NCBI GenBank assembly: GCA_001872605.1
Contig: MNXM01000225.1
Location: 1 to 34,568 of the forward strand
From: Armatimonadetes bacterium CG2_30_59_28
GTDB taxonomy: Bacteria > Armatimonadota > Abditibacteriia > CG2-30-59-28
Length of the DNA: 34,568 nucleotides
Direction: 5' to 3'
Shown here: in pieces, positions 11,301 to 19,658 of the stretch
Layout of the letters: each line of letters begins with the position of its first letter
Numbering within the stretch: position 1 is the stretch's first letter
Notes under the pieces: generated by a model
What the model saw: the letters and a program-made list of their open reading frames with translations, nothing else
Databases searched by the model: none
Told to the model about the DNA's origin: nothing
Made by a program: the position numbers and the translations under genes

Positions 11301-12278
11301 ATGTCCGCGCAAGTGAACCATTTCAGAATCACCCACCCGTTAGCGCGTGCCTGTGTGATGGCCTTCGTTATCGCGCATCTGGTAGCCGGCGGCATGTTGT
11401 CCGCAAAGGACGCGTCCACTGACAATCCCGGCGAGGGTCAGGATGCAATTGCCACAGTCAATGGACACGCTATCACGCATCAGCAATTGATGGTCACCCT
11501 CGTCTCCCGCCAGGGAACAAGACTCCTGCACCAACTGATCGACGAAATGCTGCTGGCGCAAGCCGCTCAACGGTATCTTGTAACCGTGACAGCCGAAGAC
11601 ATCGAGGCTGAAGCAAACCGGCTCCGGTTGCAGCATCCCTCGGAGGAAATGTTTCAGAGCGCGCTGCAGAAATCGGGACAGACGCTCGCACAAATCAGGG
11701 ACCAACTGCGCGTCACCGTCCTCATCCAGAAAATCAGCCGCGCGCAGGCATCAGCGCAGGTTTCCAGGAGAGTAACGCGTGACTATTACGACGAGCACAA
11801 GGGCGACTTCATTTCCCAGGAATCGGTTCATCTTCGCGACATGCTACTGGATACCCGGGAGAACGCAGAAGAGCTGCTGAAGGTGCTCAAGTCGGGAGGG
11901 GACTTCTCAGGACTTGCTACAGCATTCTCTACGGACCCGGCCACACACGAGTCTGGCGGCGACATGGGTGTTCTACCCGTGGGTTCACTTGCGCCACACC
12001 TGGCCAACGCCGTGAAAACCATGAAGCCGGGAGGGATCAGTCCCATCATTGAGGCGCCCGACGGCTGGTATATCCTGAAGCTGGAGAAGAGAACCCCGGC
12101 TTCCCAACGCTCTTTTGAGGAAGTACGTCGACAAATTGAGAACAAGCTTGTCGAAGAGCGTGCGCGTGCGTTACAATCAGACCTCCTGCAGCGCCTCCGG
12201 AAAGACGCGCACATCGAGGTGGACGAGAATGCCTTGCGCACTTGCGTACAGGACGATCATTCTTCCGCAGATAATTGA
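11301..12278 (+). CDS. Exported parvulin-type peptidyl-prolyl isomerase (SurA/PrsA-like)
   Basis: Start ATG 11301 has AAGGAG just upstream; the track's 11238 start overlaps the preceding gene and lacks a ribosome site. The 325-aa product begins with a signal-like sequence (hydrophobic CVMAFVIAHLVAGGML, about residues 18-33) and then a SurA-N-type helical region (ATVNGHAIT, LLHQLIDEMLLAQAA). The parvulin rotamase domain is at about residues 170-270, with VHLRDMLLDT, the core DFSGLATAFSTDPATHESGGDMG and GWYILKLEKR. It probably assists folding of exported or outer-membrane proteins. A C-terminal charged helix follows. The next gene begins 11 nt downstream, indicating an operon. Confidence 0.92.
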   Translation: MSAQVNHFRITHPLARACVMAFVIAHLVAGGMLSAKDASTDNPGEGQDAIATVNGHAITHQQLMVTLVSRQGTRLLHQLIDEMLLAQAAQRYLVTVTAEDIEAEANRLRLQHPSEEMFQSALQKSGQTLAQIRDQLRVTVLIQKISRAQASAQVSRRVTRDYYDEHKGDFISQESVHLRDMLLDTRENAEELLKVLKSGGDFSGLATAFSTDPATHESGGDMGVLPVGSLAPHLANAVKTMKPGGISPIIEAPDGWYILKLEKRTPASQRSFEEVRRQIENKLVEERARALQSDLLQRLRKDAHIEVDENALRTCVQDDHSSADN

Positions 12279-12289
12279 GAGGAGATAAC

Positions 12290-12691
12290 ATGATTTTCCG
12301 CCTTGCCGTGGAAACCCACCAACGCGACGAGTTGATCGACATCACCTGTCAAGTGCAGAATGTTGTCACCGATGCAGCGGCCCATGAGGGAATCTGCACC
12401 GTATACGTCCCCCACACAACAGCAGCGGTGACGATTCAGGAAAACGATGACCCCAATGTTGCGGTCGACATCATCGATGGGCTGGACCGCCTCATCCCCG
12501 TCAAGGGAGTGCTGCCATACAAACACATTGAGGAAAACGCACCCGCGCACTTGAAGGTTGCCCTTGTGGGCACATCTGAGACGCTCTTTGTTGAAGAAGG
12601 CAAACTACAGCTTGGGCGTTGGCAATCGATCTTCCTGTGCGAATTCGACGGGCCGCGTCAGCGAGAGGTACTCGTGAAACTGTCGGCATGA
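12290..12691 (+). CDS. YjbQ/UPF0047 family protein (secondary thiamine-phosphate synthase-type)
   Basis: The start at ATG 12290 is set by GAGGAG 6-7 nt upstream; TTG 12275 in the track lies before that site. The 133-aa product has the family's signature stretches: GICTVYVPHTTAAVTIQEND, then HLKVALVGTSE, GKLQLGRWQSIFLCEFDGPR and a terminal R-x-V-L-V-K-L. YjbQ proteins form trimers with conserved His/Glu pockets. Weak thiamine-phosphate synthase activity has been reported for the E. coli protein, but the physiological role is unsettled. It follows the PPIase by 11 nt and precedes the sugar-isomerase gene by 38 nt. Confidence 0.92.
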   Translation: MIFRLAVETHQRDELIDITCQVQNVVTDAAAHEGICTVYVPHTTAAVTIQENDDPNVAVDIIDGLDRLIPVKGVLPYKHIEENAPAHLKVALVGTSETLFVEEGKLQLGRWQSIFLCEFDGPRQREVLVKLSA

Positions 12692-12729
12692 GTTTCCGTT
12701 TACACACGAATATGGAGTGGTGACGAGTA

Positions 12730-13551
12730 ATGAAGTTCTGTTTCATGACATGGGTCTGCCCCGAATGGGATACGCCCACCATTATCGAGAAGTGTCGGCA
12801 GTACGGATACCACGGAGTGGAATTCCGGGTGGAGTGCGACCACAAACACGGAGTTGAACTTGACGCGTCTCCCGACCATCTCCGGTGGGTGCAGCAATCC
12901 TTTGCCAACGCTGGAGTGGAGACGCCGTGTATCGCTACATCACAGAGATTCTCCTCCAACGATCCGGCAGAGCGACGGCAGCAAGTGGACGTGGCAAAGC
13001 GTTACGTCGAGCTTGCAGCAGCAATCGAGGTCCCCATCATTCGCGTATTCGGAGGTCCCATCCCGGAAGGAGTCGACAGAAGAACTGCAACAAGCTACAT
13101 CGCGGAGGCGCTGCGTGAGCTGGGTGCGTTCGCGGATCAACACGATGTTGTGGTGGGTCTTGAGACGCATGACCATTTTAGCCTCGCCAGAGACGCCGTT
13201 GCGGTCATCAACGAAACAGACCATCCGAGAGTCCGTTGCCTTTGGGACATCATGCACCCCGTGAGCCACGGGGAGACCATGGCAGAAGCTTTCTCCCACG
13301 TGAAACCCCATGTCGTCCACTGCCACATCCACGACGGCAGGAGAGAAAACGGCAATATCGTTCTCACTTTCCCGGGAGAAGGGATCGTCGACCACCGTGA
13401 GGCGGTGCAGTTGCTGCAGACGATCGGGTTCGATGGTCATCTTTCGGGAGAGTTTATCAACTGGCTCCCCCCGGATGAAGTCCTGCCGAAGTATGCGGAG
13501 ACACTCTCTGGTTATCTGCGCGAGATCGAGGAAGGGCGTGAACACGTCTAA
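12730..13551 (+). CDS. TIM-barrel sugar phosphate isomerase/epimerase family protein
   Basis: A 273-aa protein of the xylose isomerase-like/AP endonuclease family 2 superfamily. The barrel's metal ligands are visible: Glu in GLETHDH, Asp/His in RCLWDIMHPVSHGE, His in HCHIHDGRRE and a late Glu in LSGEFINW. The N-terminal strand MKFCFMTWVCPEW and YGYHGVEFRVE are typical of barrel strands 1-2. No signal peptide is present. Members act on diverse sugars and inositols, and the substrate cannot be read from sequence. It is co-oriented with YjbQ (38-nt gap) and may share its transcript. Confidence 0.88.
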   Translation: MKFCFMTWVCPEWDTPTIIEKCRQYGYHGVEFRVECDHKHGVELDASPDHLRWVQQSFANAGVETPCIATSQRFSSNDPAERRQQVDVAKRYVELAAAIEVPIIRVFGGPIPEGVDRRTATSYIAEALRELGAFADQHDVVVGLETHDHFSLARDAVAVINETDHPRVRCLWDIMHPVSHGETMAEAFSHVKPHVVHCHIHDGRRENGNIVLTFPGEGIVDHREAVQLLQTIGFDGHLSGEFINWLPPDEVLPKYAETLSGYLREIEEGREHV

Positions 13552-13690
13552 GTGTTGCCGCCTCCGACATTCCTCAGCGGAGGGTTGAACTCATACGCGC
13601 ACGGACTTCATGCAAGACGACGTGTCGGCGCCCCGAATGATGGGCATGCCGGCTCAGTTCCGCATTCCGCAGGTTCGTGGAGGTGGCAGA

Positions 13691-14494
13691 ATGCTCCCTG
13701 ACAACGAAATCACCGTCGACCAGGCTGCGGCGATGCTTGACACAACGCCCCAGGAAGTTGAGCGTCTCATCAAGCGAAGTCTGCTGCCCTGTCGGATGCA
13801 CATCACGCCCAACGGTCAGCGGTATCGGCTCATCGACAGGGACGTGTGTCGGCGTCTTGTCGATTCCGGGTACATGCAGAACCTCCACAGGGAAGACACG
13901 CCCACGCCTCCACAGCGTGCCGACAAAGAAGTCGTCAGAGCTTCCGAGCTGACGACCGAGAACTGGAGCTCCTCCACACACGTGATTGCTGAGGACGAAG
14001 GGAGCAATGAAGAAGCGCTCCCGGCTGTCCGTTCCCCGGCTCCGGAGGCCCCTCTTGCCGGGGACATTGAGGAGCGGCTTCTCACCGTGGTCAAAGAAGT
14101 GGCCGGGGTCGCTGCGCGAGTCGGCGTCATCGAGGGACGCTTTGAGGTAACCCGGCAACTCGAGCGGGACCTGTCCACACTGAGCGAACGCCTGAGACAC
14201 CATGAGGAGACGCTCAAGGCGCTGAGCGCCCGTATAGGGGCTGTTGAATCAACCGAGGAGCAGCACTCCGATCAATTAAAGCGCGACCTGCACGCAACCA
14301 TCGGAGAAACCGAACATCTGCAGGAAGCCATCGCTGTCATCAACCATCAAACCAATCCGTTGTATGACCTTCTGAGCGCCTTGGATGAACGGCTGAGGGT
14401 TCTTGAGGAATGGGTCAAGGAATCGGAAAATAAGCGCCCCCTCGCGCAGGTCAAGAAGTTCATTGCCGAGAGAAAAGGCAAGGAAGATGCCTGA
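13691..14494 (+). CDS. HTH DNA-binding domain plus long coiled coil, function unknown
   Basis: GGAGG at 13679-13683 sits 7 nt before ATG 13691, which fixes the start and gives 267 aa; the track's 13610 start lacks this. Residues about 5-60 (ITVDQAAAMLDTTPQEVERLIKRS...YRLIDRDVCRRLVDSG) look like a MerR/excisionase-type helix-turn-helix. A polar, low-complexity linker (about 60-125) follows, then about 130 residues of heptad-rich coiled coil (LSERLRHHEETLKALSARIG, LYDLLSALDERLRVLEEW) and a basic tail. There are no membrane segments and no kinase or nuclease motifs. A DNA-binding or structural protein that oligomerises through the coiled coil is the simplest reading. It ends the plus-strand run and converges with ybeY. 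Confidence 0.75.
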   Translation: MLPDNEITVDQAAAMLDTTPQEVERLIKRSLLPCRMHITPNGQRYRLIDRDVCRRLVDSGYMQNLHREDTPTPPQRADKEVVRASELTTENWSSSTHVIAEDEGSNEEALPAVRSPAPEAPLAGDIEERLLTVVKEVAGVAARVGVIEGRFEVTRQLERDLSTLSERLRHHEETLKALSARIGAVESTEEQHSDQLKRDLHATIGETEHLQEAIAVINHQTNPLYDLLSALDERLRVLEEWVKESENKRPLAQVKKFIAERKGKEDA

Positions 14495-14554
14495 AGACCT
14501 GCGCGTTGCTTGTGGGGGTTGACGCCACACCCAGATCCGCGTTCTCCACTCGCG

Positions 14555-15037
14555 TCACAGACGTCCCTCCAAATCGGGATACACCATCAGCATAATTTCC
14601 CGCTGTCTCCGCCGCATCTTTCTTTTTTCTGCCGGCGCGGTATCCTCATAACCCACAAGATGCAACACTCCATGCACGGTAAGCAGCGCGAGCTCCTGCT
14701 CCAGAGAAAGTCCATTCTCCTCTGCCTGGCGCACCGCCGTCTCAACAGAGATAACGACATCGCCAATAATGCCGGGAGCGTCATCCGGCACGGCAAAACG
14801 GAACGTCTCTCCACCCTCCGGGTCGTCGTGCCCGAACGCGATAACGTCCGTGGCGGTATCGATTCCGAGGAAGCGACAGTTGAGGTCTTGTATCTCTTCG
14901 TCCGTCGTCAGGAGCACATTCAGCTCCCCGAGGGGGTCAACTCCCTCTTCCCGAGATACGACGGAGATGATGTGACGGACCGGTCGTTTCTTTACCAGCC
15001 CCCTTCTCGCTCCTCGGGACAACACTGACACGGGCAT
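14555..15037 (-). CDS. ybeY: Endoribonuclease YbeY
   Basis: YbeY is a metal-dependent endoribonuclease for 16S rRNA 3' maturation and ribosome quality control. ATG 15037 has AAGGAG 9 nt upstream; the track's GTG 15076 is less likely. The product is 160 aa. Family motifs are ELNVLLTTDEEIQDLN, TDVIAF and the zinc motif HGVLHLVGYED. The canonical motif is H-x3-H-x5-H, but here the third ligand is Asp (GYED instead of GYDH). Asp can bind metal, so the enzyme may still be active. The gene begins inside the 3' end of the HD-phosphohydrolase gene (101-nt overlap in another frame), typical of translational coupling in PhoH-HD-YbeY operons. It is the last gene of the minus-strand operon. Confidence 0.93.
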   Translation of the reverse strand: MPVSVLSRGARRGLVKKRPVRHIISVVSREEGVDPLGELNVLLTTDEEIQDLNCRFLGIDTATDVIAFGHDDPEGGETFRFAVPDDAPGIIGDVVISVETAVRQAEENGLSLEQELALLTVHGVLHLVGYEDTAPAEKRKMRRRQREIMLMVYPDLEGRL

Positions 15038-17207
15038 CTGAGGCGTCTCCTTTCCTTCGTTTTTTTGAGGGATCAAAGGGAATTGCAGGGAGGTCCCTGT
15101 CCTGCCCGGGGTACTCCACGCGCGTATGCAGAAGGCCCTTCAGCATGTGCGCGAAGGTCTTCTCGATTGTGTCGAGATCTTTCAGAGTCAGGTCGCACTC
15201 GGTCAACTGGCCTTCATCCAACCGCTCGCGGAAGATCTTTCTCACCATCGCCTCAACACGCGCGGGGGTGGGATTCGCCAGAGAGCGCGCCGTGGCCTCC
15301 ACCCCGTCGGCCAGCATAATAATCCCCGCCTCTCTCGTCTGAGGCTTGGGGCCGGGGTACCGGAAGGCAGCGTCGTTGACTTCGCCTTCGCTCAGACTCT
15401 CGAGAGCGCGGCTGTAGAAATAGCTCACCAGATTTGTCCCATGGTGTTGGGGGATAATATCGATGATCGCCTGAGGCAGCTTGCATTCACGGGCCATCTC
15501 AATGCCTTCCTTGACGTGCGCAATAATGGCCAGGGCGCTCAGCGTTGGAGTCAGCTTGTCATGGATATTGTCCGCCGAGAACTGGTTCTCGGCAAAACAG
15601 GAAGGTCGCTTGATCTTCCCAATGTCATGATACAGACTGGCCACGCGCGTGAGGAGAGCGTCTGCATTGATGGCCTTGGCTGCGCTCTCCGCGAGATTGC
15701 CGACCATGATACTGTGGGTGCAGGTCCCCGGGGACTCTATCTGCAGCCGCTTCAGTATAGGCTCATTGGGATCCGACAACTCCAAAAGCCGAAGATGACT
15801 GGTGATCCCAAAAGGTCGCTCGAGGAACATGACCAGTCCAAGGGTGAGGATTGTGCAGGCAATCCCGCTCCCCAACCCCCAACTCATTTCGATCAGAATG
15901 TCGGAGGTCGTGTCATTCGTCAGAGTGCCCACGCTTGCGGAGAGAATGACGTTTGCCCCACCCAGAAGGAAAGCCGTCCGCGTCAACTGCGCTCTGGAAT
16001 GAAGCTCGGCCACACTGCGAATCCCCACCAGTGCGCTCCCCAATGACATAACAAGGACTGCAAATTGATTGCTTGAGAGGGTCGCCGCCAGCACTCCAAC
16101 CATCATCGCCACCATCACAGCAAAGCGAGCGTCGAGCATGATGCAAACGACCATCCCGATCGTGGTGGTAATGGGCACGGCCGCGTAGTCGACGCCGGGG
16201 AACTGGGCTGCAATCTTGAACGAGATCAGTCCGAGCAGAACCAGCATACTGAGTAACAGCATATTCCGGTCGGCGTTGAAGATTTTCAGGGAGTACTGCC
16301 GCATATACAGCCCCGTCACCGACACGAAGAACAGCGTTAGCAGGAACAGCGCAGCAGCGCGTTTCGGGTCGAGGCGAGGTCCCTGCAAACCCAGCGCGAC
16401 CAGCTTGTCGACTTCGGACTGAGTCAGCTCGTGTCCCGCCTTCACGATGACCTCTCCGGCCTCAATGCGCCTCCGGATAGGCTCCACTTCATCGCGTTTC
16501 TCCTTGCGGCGACGCTCCGTATCCTCGGTGTTGTAGATGAAGTTGGGTTCCTGCACGGCCGCTATAGCCACTTGGGCGGCAAATCCCCGCAGCGCATTGG
16601 GGACCTCAGACCCCTGCAGCAGTGTGCGGAGCATACTGTGAGCGATCTCGAGGTCCTGGGTGTTACTGCGAATTCCCTGATGAAACACCCCGCCCACCGC
16701 GTCCTTGATCGACTTCTCGACCCCGGCCAGATTCTCATTGCTGGCCGACAGTGCCTCACGAAGATTCTGATCGCCCACCAGCTTGAGGTTGCGTTCGGCC
16801 TTCAACCCGGCGAGTTTCTCAGCGGTGCTCACCGCCGGGGTCTCCCGCGCGGCCCTTAGATTCTCGAAGGTATTGTGGATACGGGACTGAGCGGTGTCGA
16901 AAACGTGGGGGGCCACGTCGTACACGGGGGGAACCGTTAATTCAGCCTCGCGCTGATTCTCCACGGTTGCACGAATGTCAACGTAGTAGCCGCTTCTGGG
17001 AGCCCGGATATCCTCGGTTGCGGTTTCCCCTGCCTGTAGAGGAACAGACTTCGTTGGGATTTCCAGGGCAAGAGCCAGCGCCGCTGCCAGAGACGTGAAT
17101 ATCCCCAGAGCGACAACCTGCCGCCGAAGCCCGAGCTGGCTCCATTGCTCGCCCCAGCACAGCGCGAGACTCATGAGTGGCCCGGGCTTGCGCTTCTTTG
17201 TCCTCAT
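14937..17207 (-). CDS. 7TM-HD family membrane phosphohydrolase
   Basis: GGAGG lies 8 nt before ATG 17207, so this start is chosen over TTG 17237; the product is 756 aa. The order is: a short cytoplasmic tail and one membrane segment (about residues 30-50), an extracytoplasmic 7TMR-HDED-type domain (to about 290), about seven membrane helices (about 300-480) and a cytoplasmic HD domain. The HD domain has THSIMVGNL, SLYHDIGK (metal HD pair) and IIPQHHGTNL. Homologues such as Listeria PgpH hydrolyse cyclic-di-AMP, and PgpH-type activity is the best guess. The C-terminal 60 residues are basic and low in order, and their codons overlap ybeY. phoH lies 30 nt upstream in the operon. Confidence 0.94.
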   Translation of the reverse strand: MRTKKRKPGPLMSLALCWGEQWSQLGLRRQVVALGIFTSLAAALALALEIPTKSVPLQAGETATEDIRAPRSGYYVDIRATVENQREAELTVPPVYDVAPHVFDTAQSRIHNTFENLRAARETPAVSTAEKLAGLKAERNLKLVGDQNLREALSASNENLAGVEKSIKDAVGGVFHQGIRSNTQDLEIAHSMLRTLLQGSEVPNALRGFAAQVAIAAVQEPNFIYNTEDTERRRKEKRDEVEPIRRRIEAGEVIVKAGHELTQSEVDKLVALGLQGPRLDPKRAAALFLLTLFFVSVTGLYMRQYSLKIFNADRNMLLLSMLVLLGLISFKIAAQFPGVDYAAVPITTTIGMVVCIMLDARFAVMVAMMVGVLAATLSSNQFAVLVMSLGSALVGIRSVAELHSRAQLTRTAFLLGGANVILSASVGTLTNDTTSDILIEMSWGLGSGIACTILTLGLVMFLERPFGITSHLRLLELSDPNEPILKRLQIESPGTCTHSIMVGNLAESAAKAINADALLTRVASLYHDIGKIKRPSCFAENQFSADNIHDKLTPTLSALAIIAHVKEGIEMARECKLPQAIIDIIPQHHGTNLVSYFYSRALESLSEGEVNDAAFRYPGPKPQTREAGIIMLADGVEATARSLANPTPARVEAMVRKIFRERLDEGQLTECDLTLKDLDTIEKTFAHMLKGLLHTRVEYPGQDRDLPAIPFDPSKKRRKGDASDARVSVVPRSEKGAGKETTGPSHHLRRISGRGS

Positions 17208-17237
17208 GCAGCAGTCCTCCAGTCTCCCCGCAACCAA

Positions 17238-18296
17238 TCAGTCAGAGAGATTCTCCTCGCTTGTGGACACTGACGGGTTCTCGAACCGGTCATAGGCCAA
17301 GACGATGCGCTGTACCAACCGATGCCGCACAACATCCCGGTCCGTCAGTTGCACAAAGGATATCCCCTCAACGCCCGCAAGAATTCGGCGCGCCTCCTTG
17401 AGGCCCGACTGCGCGCCTCGCGGGAGGTCTATTTGCGTGACGTCACCGGTCACCACTACCTTGGACCCGAAACCCATCCGCGTCAAAAACATCTTCATCT
17501 GTGCGGGCGTGGTGTTCTGGGCCTCATCCAGGATGATGAAGGAATCGTTCAGCGTGCGTCCGCGCATATACGCCAGCGGGGCCACCTCAATGACGCGGCG
17601 GTCGATGTAGCGCTGGACCTTGTCCACCCCCATCATGTCGTACAGAGCGTCATACAGCGGTCGGAGATAAGGGTCCACTTTCTCCTGGAAGTCGCCTGGC
17701 AGGAACCCCAGCTTTTCCCCCGCCTCCACGGCGGGACGCGTCAGGATCAGTCGAGTGACGCTCTTCGCTCTCAGCGCCGCTACGGCCATGGCCATAGCGA
17801 GGTAAGTCTTCCCGGTTCCAGCGGGGCCAATCGAGAATACCAGGTCGTACTCCCGTATGGCCTCTGCATAGGCTTTCTGCCCCTCCGTCCGCGGGGAAAT
17901 CTTCTTCCCTCGATCACTGGTCAACAGAACGTCGGAGAGAATATCTCGTGCATCGAGGCGACCCTGATCTTGCTTGGTCTGACGGACGAAGTAGGAGACA
18001 TCCTCAAGGGACAACGGCTTTCCCTCGGCAACCACCTCTAACAGTTCGGAAAGCAACTGTGCCGTGCGACACGCGCGCCCTTCCTCCCCGAAGACATGCA
18101 GGGAATTCTCCCTCACCACAATCCGGATGCCCAGTTCTCGCTCAATCAGCAAAATATTCTCATCGAAGTTCCCCAGCAGGCAGCGTAGACGCTGATTGTC
18201 ACGCACGTCCACGGTAGCCTCATATTCACCACTTCCCTCGGGACCCTTGGTGCCACTTCCATGTGAGGTCTGAGTTGGGTAAGAGATCGCGGTCAC
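17238..18296 (-). CDS. phoH: PhoH-like ATPase
   Basis: A 352-aa PhoH-family NTPase, often linked to YbeY and RNA metabolism. An N-terminal KH-like region (about residues 25-110) with NILLIERELGIRI and VVRENSLHVFG precedes the NTPase domain. That domain has Walker A GPAGTGKT (about residue 155), Walker B SFIILDEAQN, TGDVTQIDLPRG, and VQLTDRDVVRHRLVQRIV at the end. The GTG start at 18296 overlaps the stop of the upstream M24 gene by 4 nt (GTGA), implying coupled translation. The 7TM-HD gene follows after 30 nt. The order phoH-HD-ybeY is a common conserved cluster. Confidence 0.96.
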   Translation of the reverse strand: MTAISYPTQTSHGSGTKGPEGSGEYEATVDVRDNQRLRCLLGNFDENILLIERELGIRIVVRENSLHVFGEEGRACRTAQLLSELLEVVAEGKPLSLEDVSYFVRQTKQDQGRLDARDILSDVLLTSDRGKKISPRTEGQKAYAEAIREYDLVFSIGPAGTGKTYLAMAMAVAALRAKSVTRLILTRPAVEAGEKLGFLPGDFQEKVDPYLRPLYDALYDMMGVDKVQRYIDRRVIEVAPLAYMRGRTLNDSFIILDEAQNTTPAQMKMFLTRMGFGSKVVVTGDVTQIDLPRGAQSGLKEARRILAGVEGISFVQLTDRDVVRHRLVQRIVLAYDRFENPSVSTSEENLSD

Positions 18297-19456
18297 TCCC
18301 CCGTAAATGCAGATTTTAGAGCGCGGAATGCGGAATCCGCATTTTCAGGGGAATGGTCGAAGAGCAGTCTGGCTCCAGAGTCGGTGATGTGCACCATCTG
18401 CTCAAGACGAATCCCCCCAACTCCCTCGCAAAACGCGGCTGGTTCCAGCGTGATGACCATGTTCTTGCGCAGGGGTTCGTAGTTTGCGGGAGACAAAACC
18501 GGTCGTTCGAATTTCGTAACCCCGAGACCATGCCCGCTGTGCTGGTAGCACTCAAAACCAGCATGTCGCACATGGTCACGGATTACGCCGTCCAGTTCCG
18601 AAGCCAGCACTCCGGGACTTGCCGCCTCCAGCCCCAGGACCATTGCTTCCCGCAAGACTCCGTGCATGTCGCAGATGCCTGCGGGGGGGTCGCCCACCGA
18701 CAGGACTGAACAGGAATCACCCCAGTATCCATCAACTCTGGGCGCAATGTCACAAACGAGAACGCCTCCCTTGCCGCAAACATTCCCGCTGGGCAATCCG
18801 CCGATGCTATCCACGGACGTCCGTGCCGCACAAACCACGTCCAGGGAAACCTCCACAATTTCACCGACTTCCACCTCCATGGCGCGCCGTGCGTCGGCAG
18901 CCACCTCGATCTCCGACCGCCCCTCTACGAGGGCACAGCGCGCTGCTTCCTGCCCAACGCTGGCCACGCGCGCCGACTCGCACAAGGCGTCGACCTCGGC
19001 ATTGCTTTTCACCAGTCGTTGTTCCTGCAGGAGCGAGGTGATGTCCGCCACCTCCAAATCGGCGATCTTCAACTGGAGAAACTCAATCAGAAAGTGGGGA
19101 ACGTGCTCAATCTCCACGCCGATCATGGCCCCCCTCACCCGCCATCGTCGGAGGACATCGACCACCTGCCTCGCGAGGTTCAGGTACCCGCTCCCCTCCG
19201 ACTGCCCAGGGTAGTTCTCGTATGGCCGGACATCCACCTCGTCCAGCGACGGAAATGGACACAGAAGCGCCGAGGGAATCACTACAATCGGTTTCTCGCC
19301 TGGCGCCATTGCCAGCATTGCAGGGCCGTCTTCCCAGTAGCTCCGGTAGCCGGTTAAATAGGTCACGTCGTGCGGGACGGAGACAATCGCACATGTAAGT
19401 CCGCGGTCTTGCACCATGTCCTGAAAACGCTGGATGCGACACGCAAGTTCTGTCAT
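18293..19456 (-). CDS. M24 family metallopeptidase (Xaa-Pro peptidase/creatinase type)
   Basis: An aminopeptidase-fold (pita-bread) enzyme with an N-terminal creatinase-like domain (about residues 5-145) and a C-terminal M24 domain. The five dimetal ligands are visible: Asp in VCDIAP, Asp in YWGDSC, His in HSGHGLG, Glu in TLEPA and Glu in GIRLEQM. The set is complete, so a prolidase or Xaa-Pro aminopeptidase activity is likely. The track start (19549) and ATGs at 19513 and 19495 lie in or upstream of a TTGACG-17-TACAAT promoter at 19494-19522. ATG 19456, preceded by GAGG, is therefore the best start (387 aa). It is the first gene of the operon with phoH, 7TM-HD and ybeY. Confidence 0.92.
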   Translation of the reverse strand: MTELACRIQRFQDMVQDRGLTCAIVSVPHDVTYLTGYRSYWEDGPAMLAMAPGEKPIVVIPSALLCPFPSLDEVDVRPYENYPGQSEGSGYLNLARQVVDVLRRWRVRGAMIGVEIEHVPHFLIEFLQLKIADLEVADITSLLQEQRLVKSNAEVDALCESARVASVGQEAARCALVEGRSEIEVAADARRAMEVEVGEIVEVSLDVVCAARTSVDSIGGLPSGNVCGKGGVLVCDIAPRVDGYWGDSCSVLSVGDPPAGICDMHGVLREAMVLGLEAASPGVLASELDGVIRDHVRHAGFECYQHSGHGLGVTKFERPVLSPANYEPLRKNMVITLEPAAFCEGVGGIRLEQMVHITDSGARLLFDHSPENADSAFRALKSAFTGE

Positions 19457-19493
19457 ACCACGGGCCTCACTGAACAAGGTTTGTACGCGCCCC

Positions 19494-19522
19494 ATTGTAG
19501 GAGGTCGTTCCATACTCGTCAA
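19494..19522 (-). promoter_or_regulatory. Sigma70 promoter of the M24-phoH-HD-ybeY operon
   Basis: On the minus strand: TTGACG (19517-19522), 17 nt, TACAAT (19494-19499). Transcription would start about 30 nt before the chosen M24 start codon. Confidence 0.65.
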
Positions 19523-19590
19523 TACATGCACCGGATCCCTCAGCGACAACGCCTCGATACTTCTTTCTGCCGGGAAGCCGCCGGGGGTGC

Positions 19591-19619
19591 TTGACGCAGA
19601 GTTCGCTGTCCGCTATCCT
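19591..19619 (+). promoter_or_regulatory. Sigma70 promoter of the epimerase gene
   Basis: TTGACG (19591-19596), 17 nt, TATCCT (19614-19619), about 40 nt before the start codon. It is divergent from the M24 operon promoter, with about 70 nt between the two -35 boxes. Confidence 0.6.
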
Positions 19620-19658
19620 GCAATCGTTCATTCTCACTTGTGAAGGGAGCAGTCCTCA

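Noticed and set aside
15126-16046. 306-aa plus-strand ORF opposite the 7TM-HD gene
   Set aside because: It mirrors the membrane-protein codons and lacks a start signal or domain.
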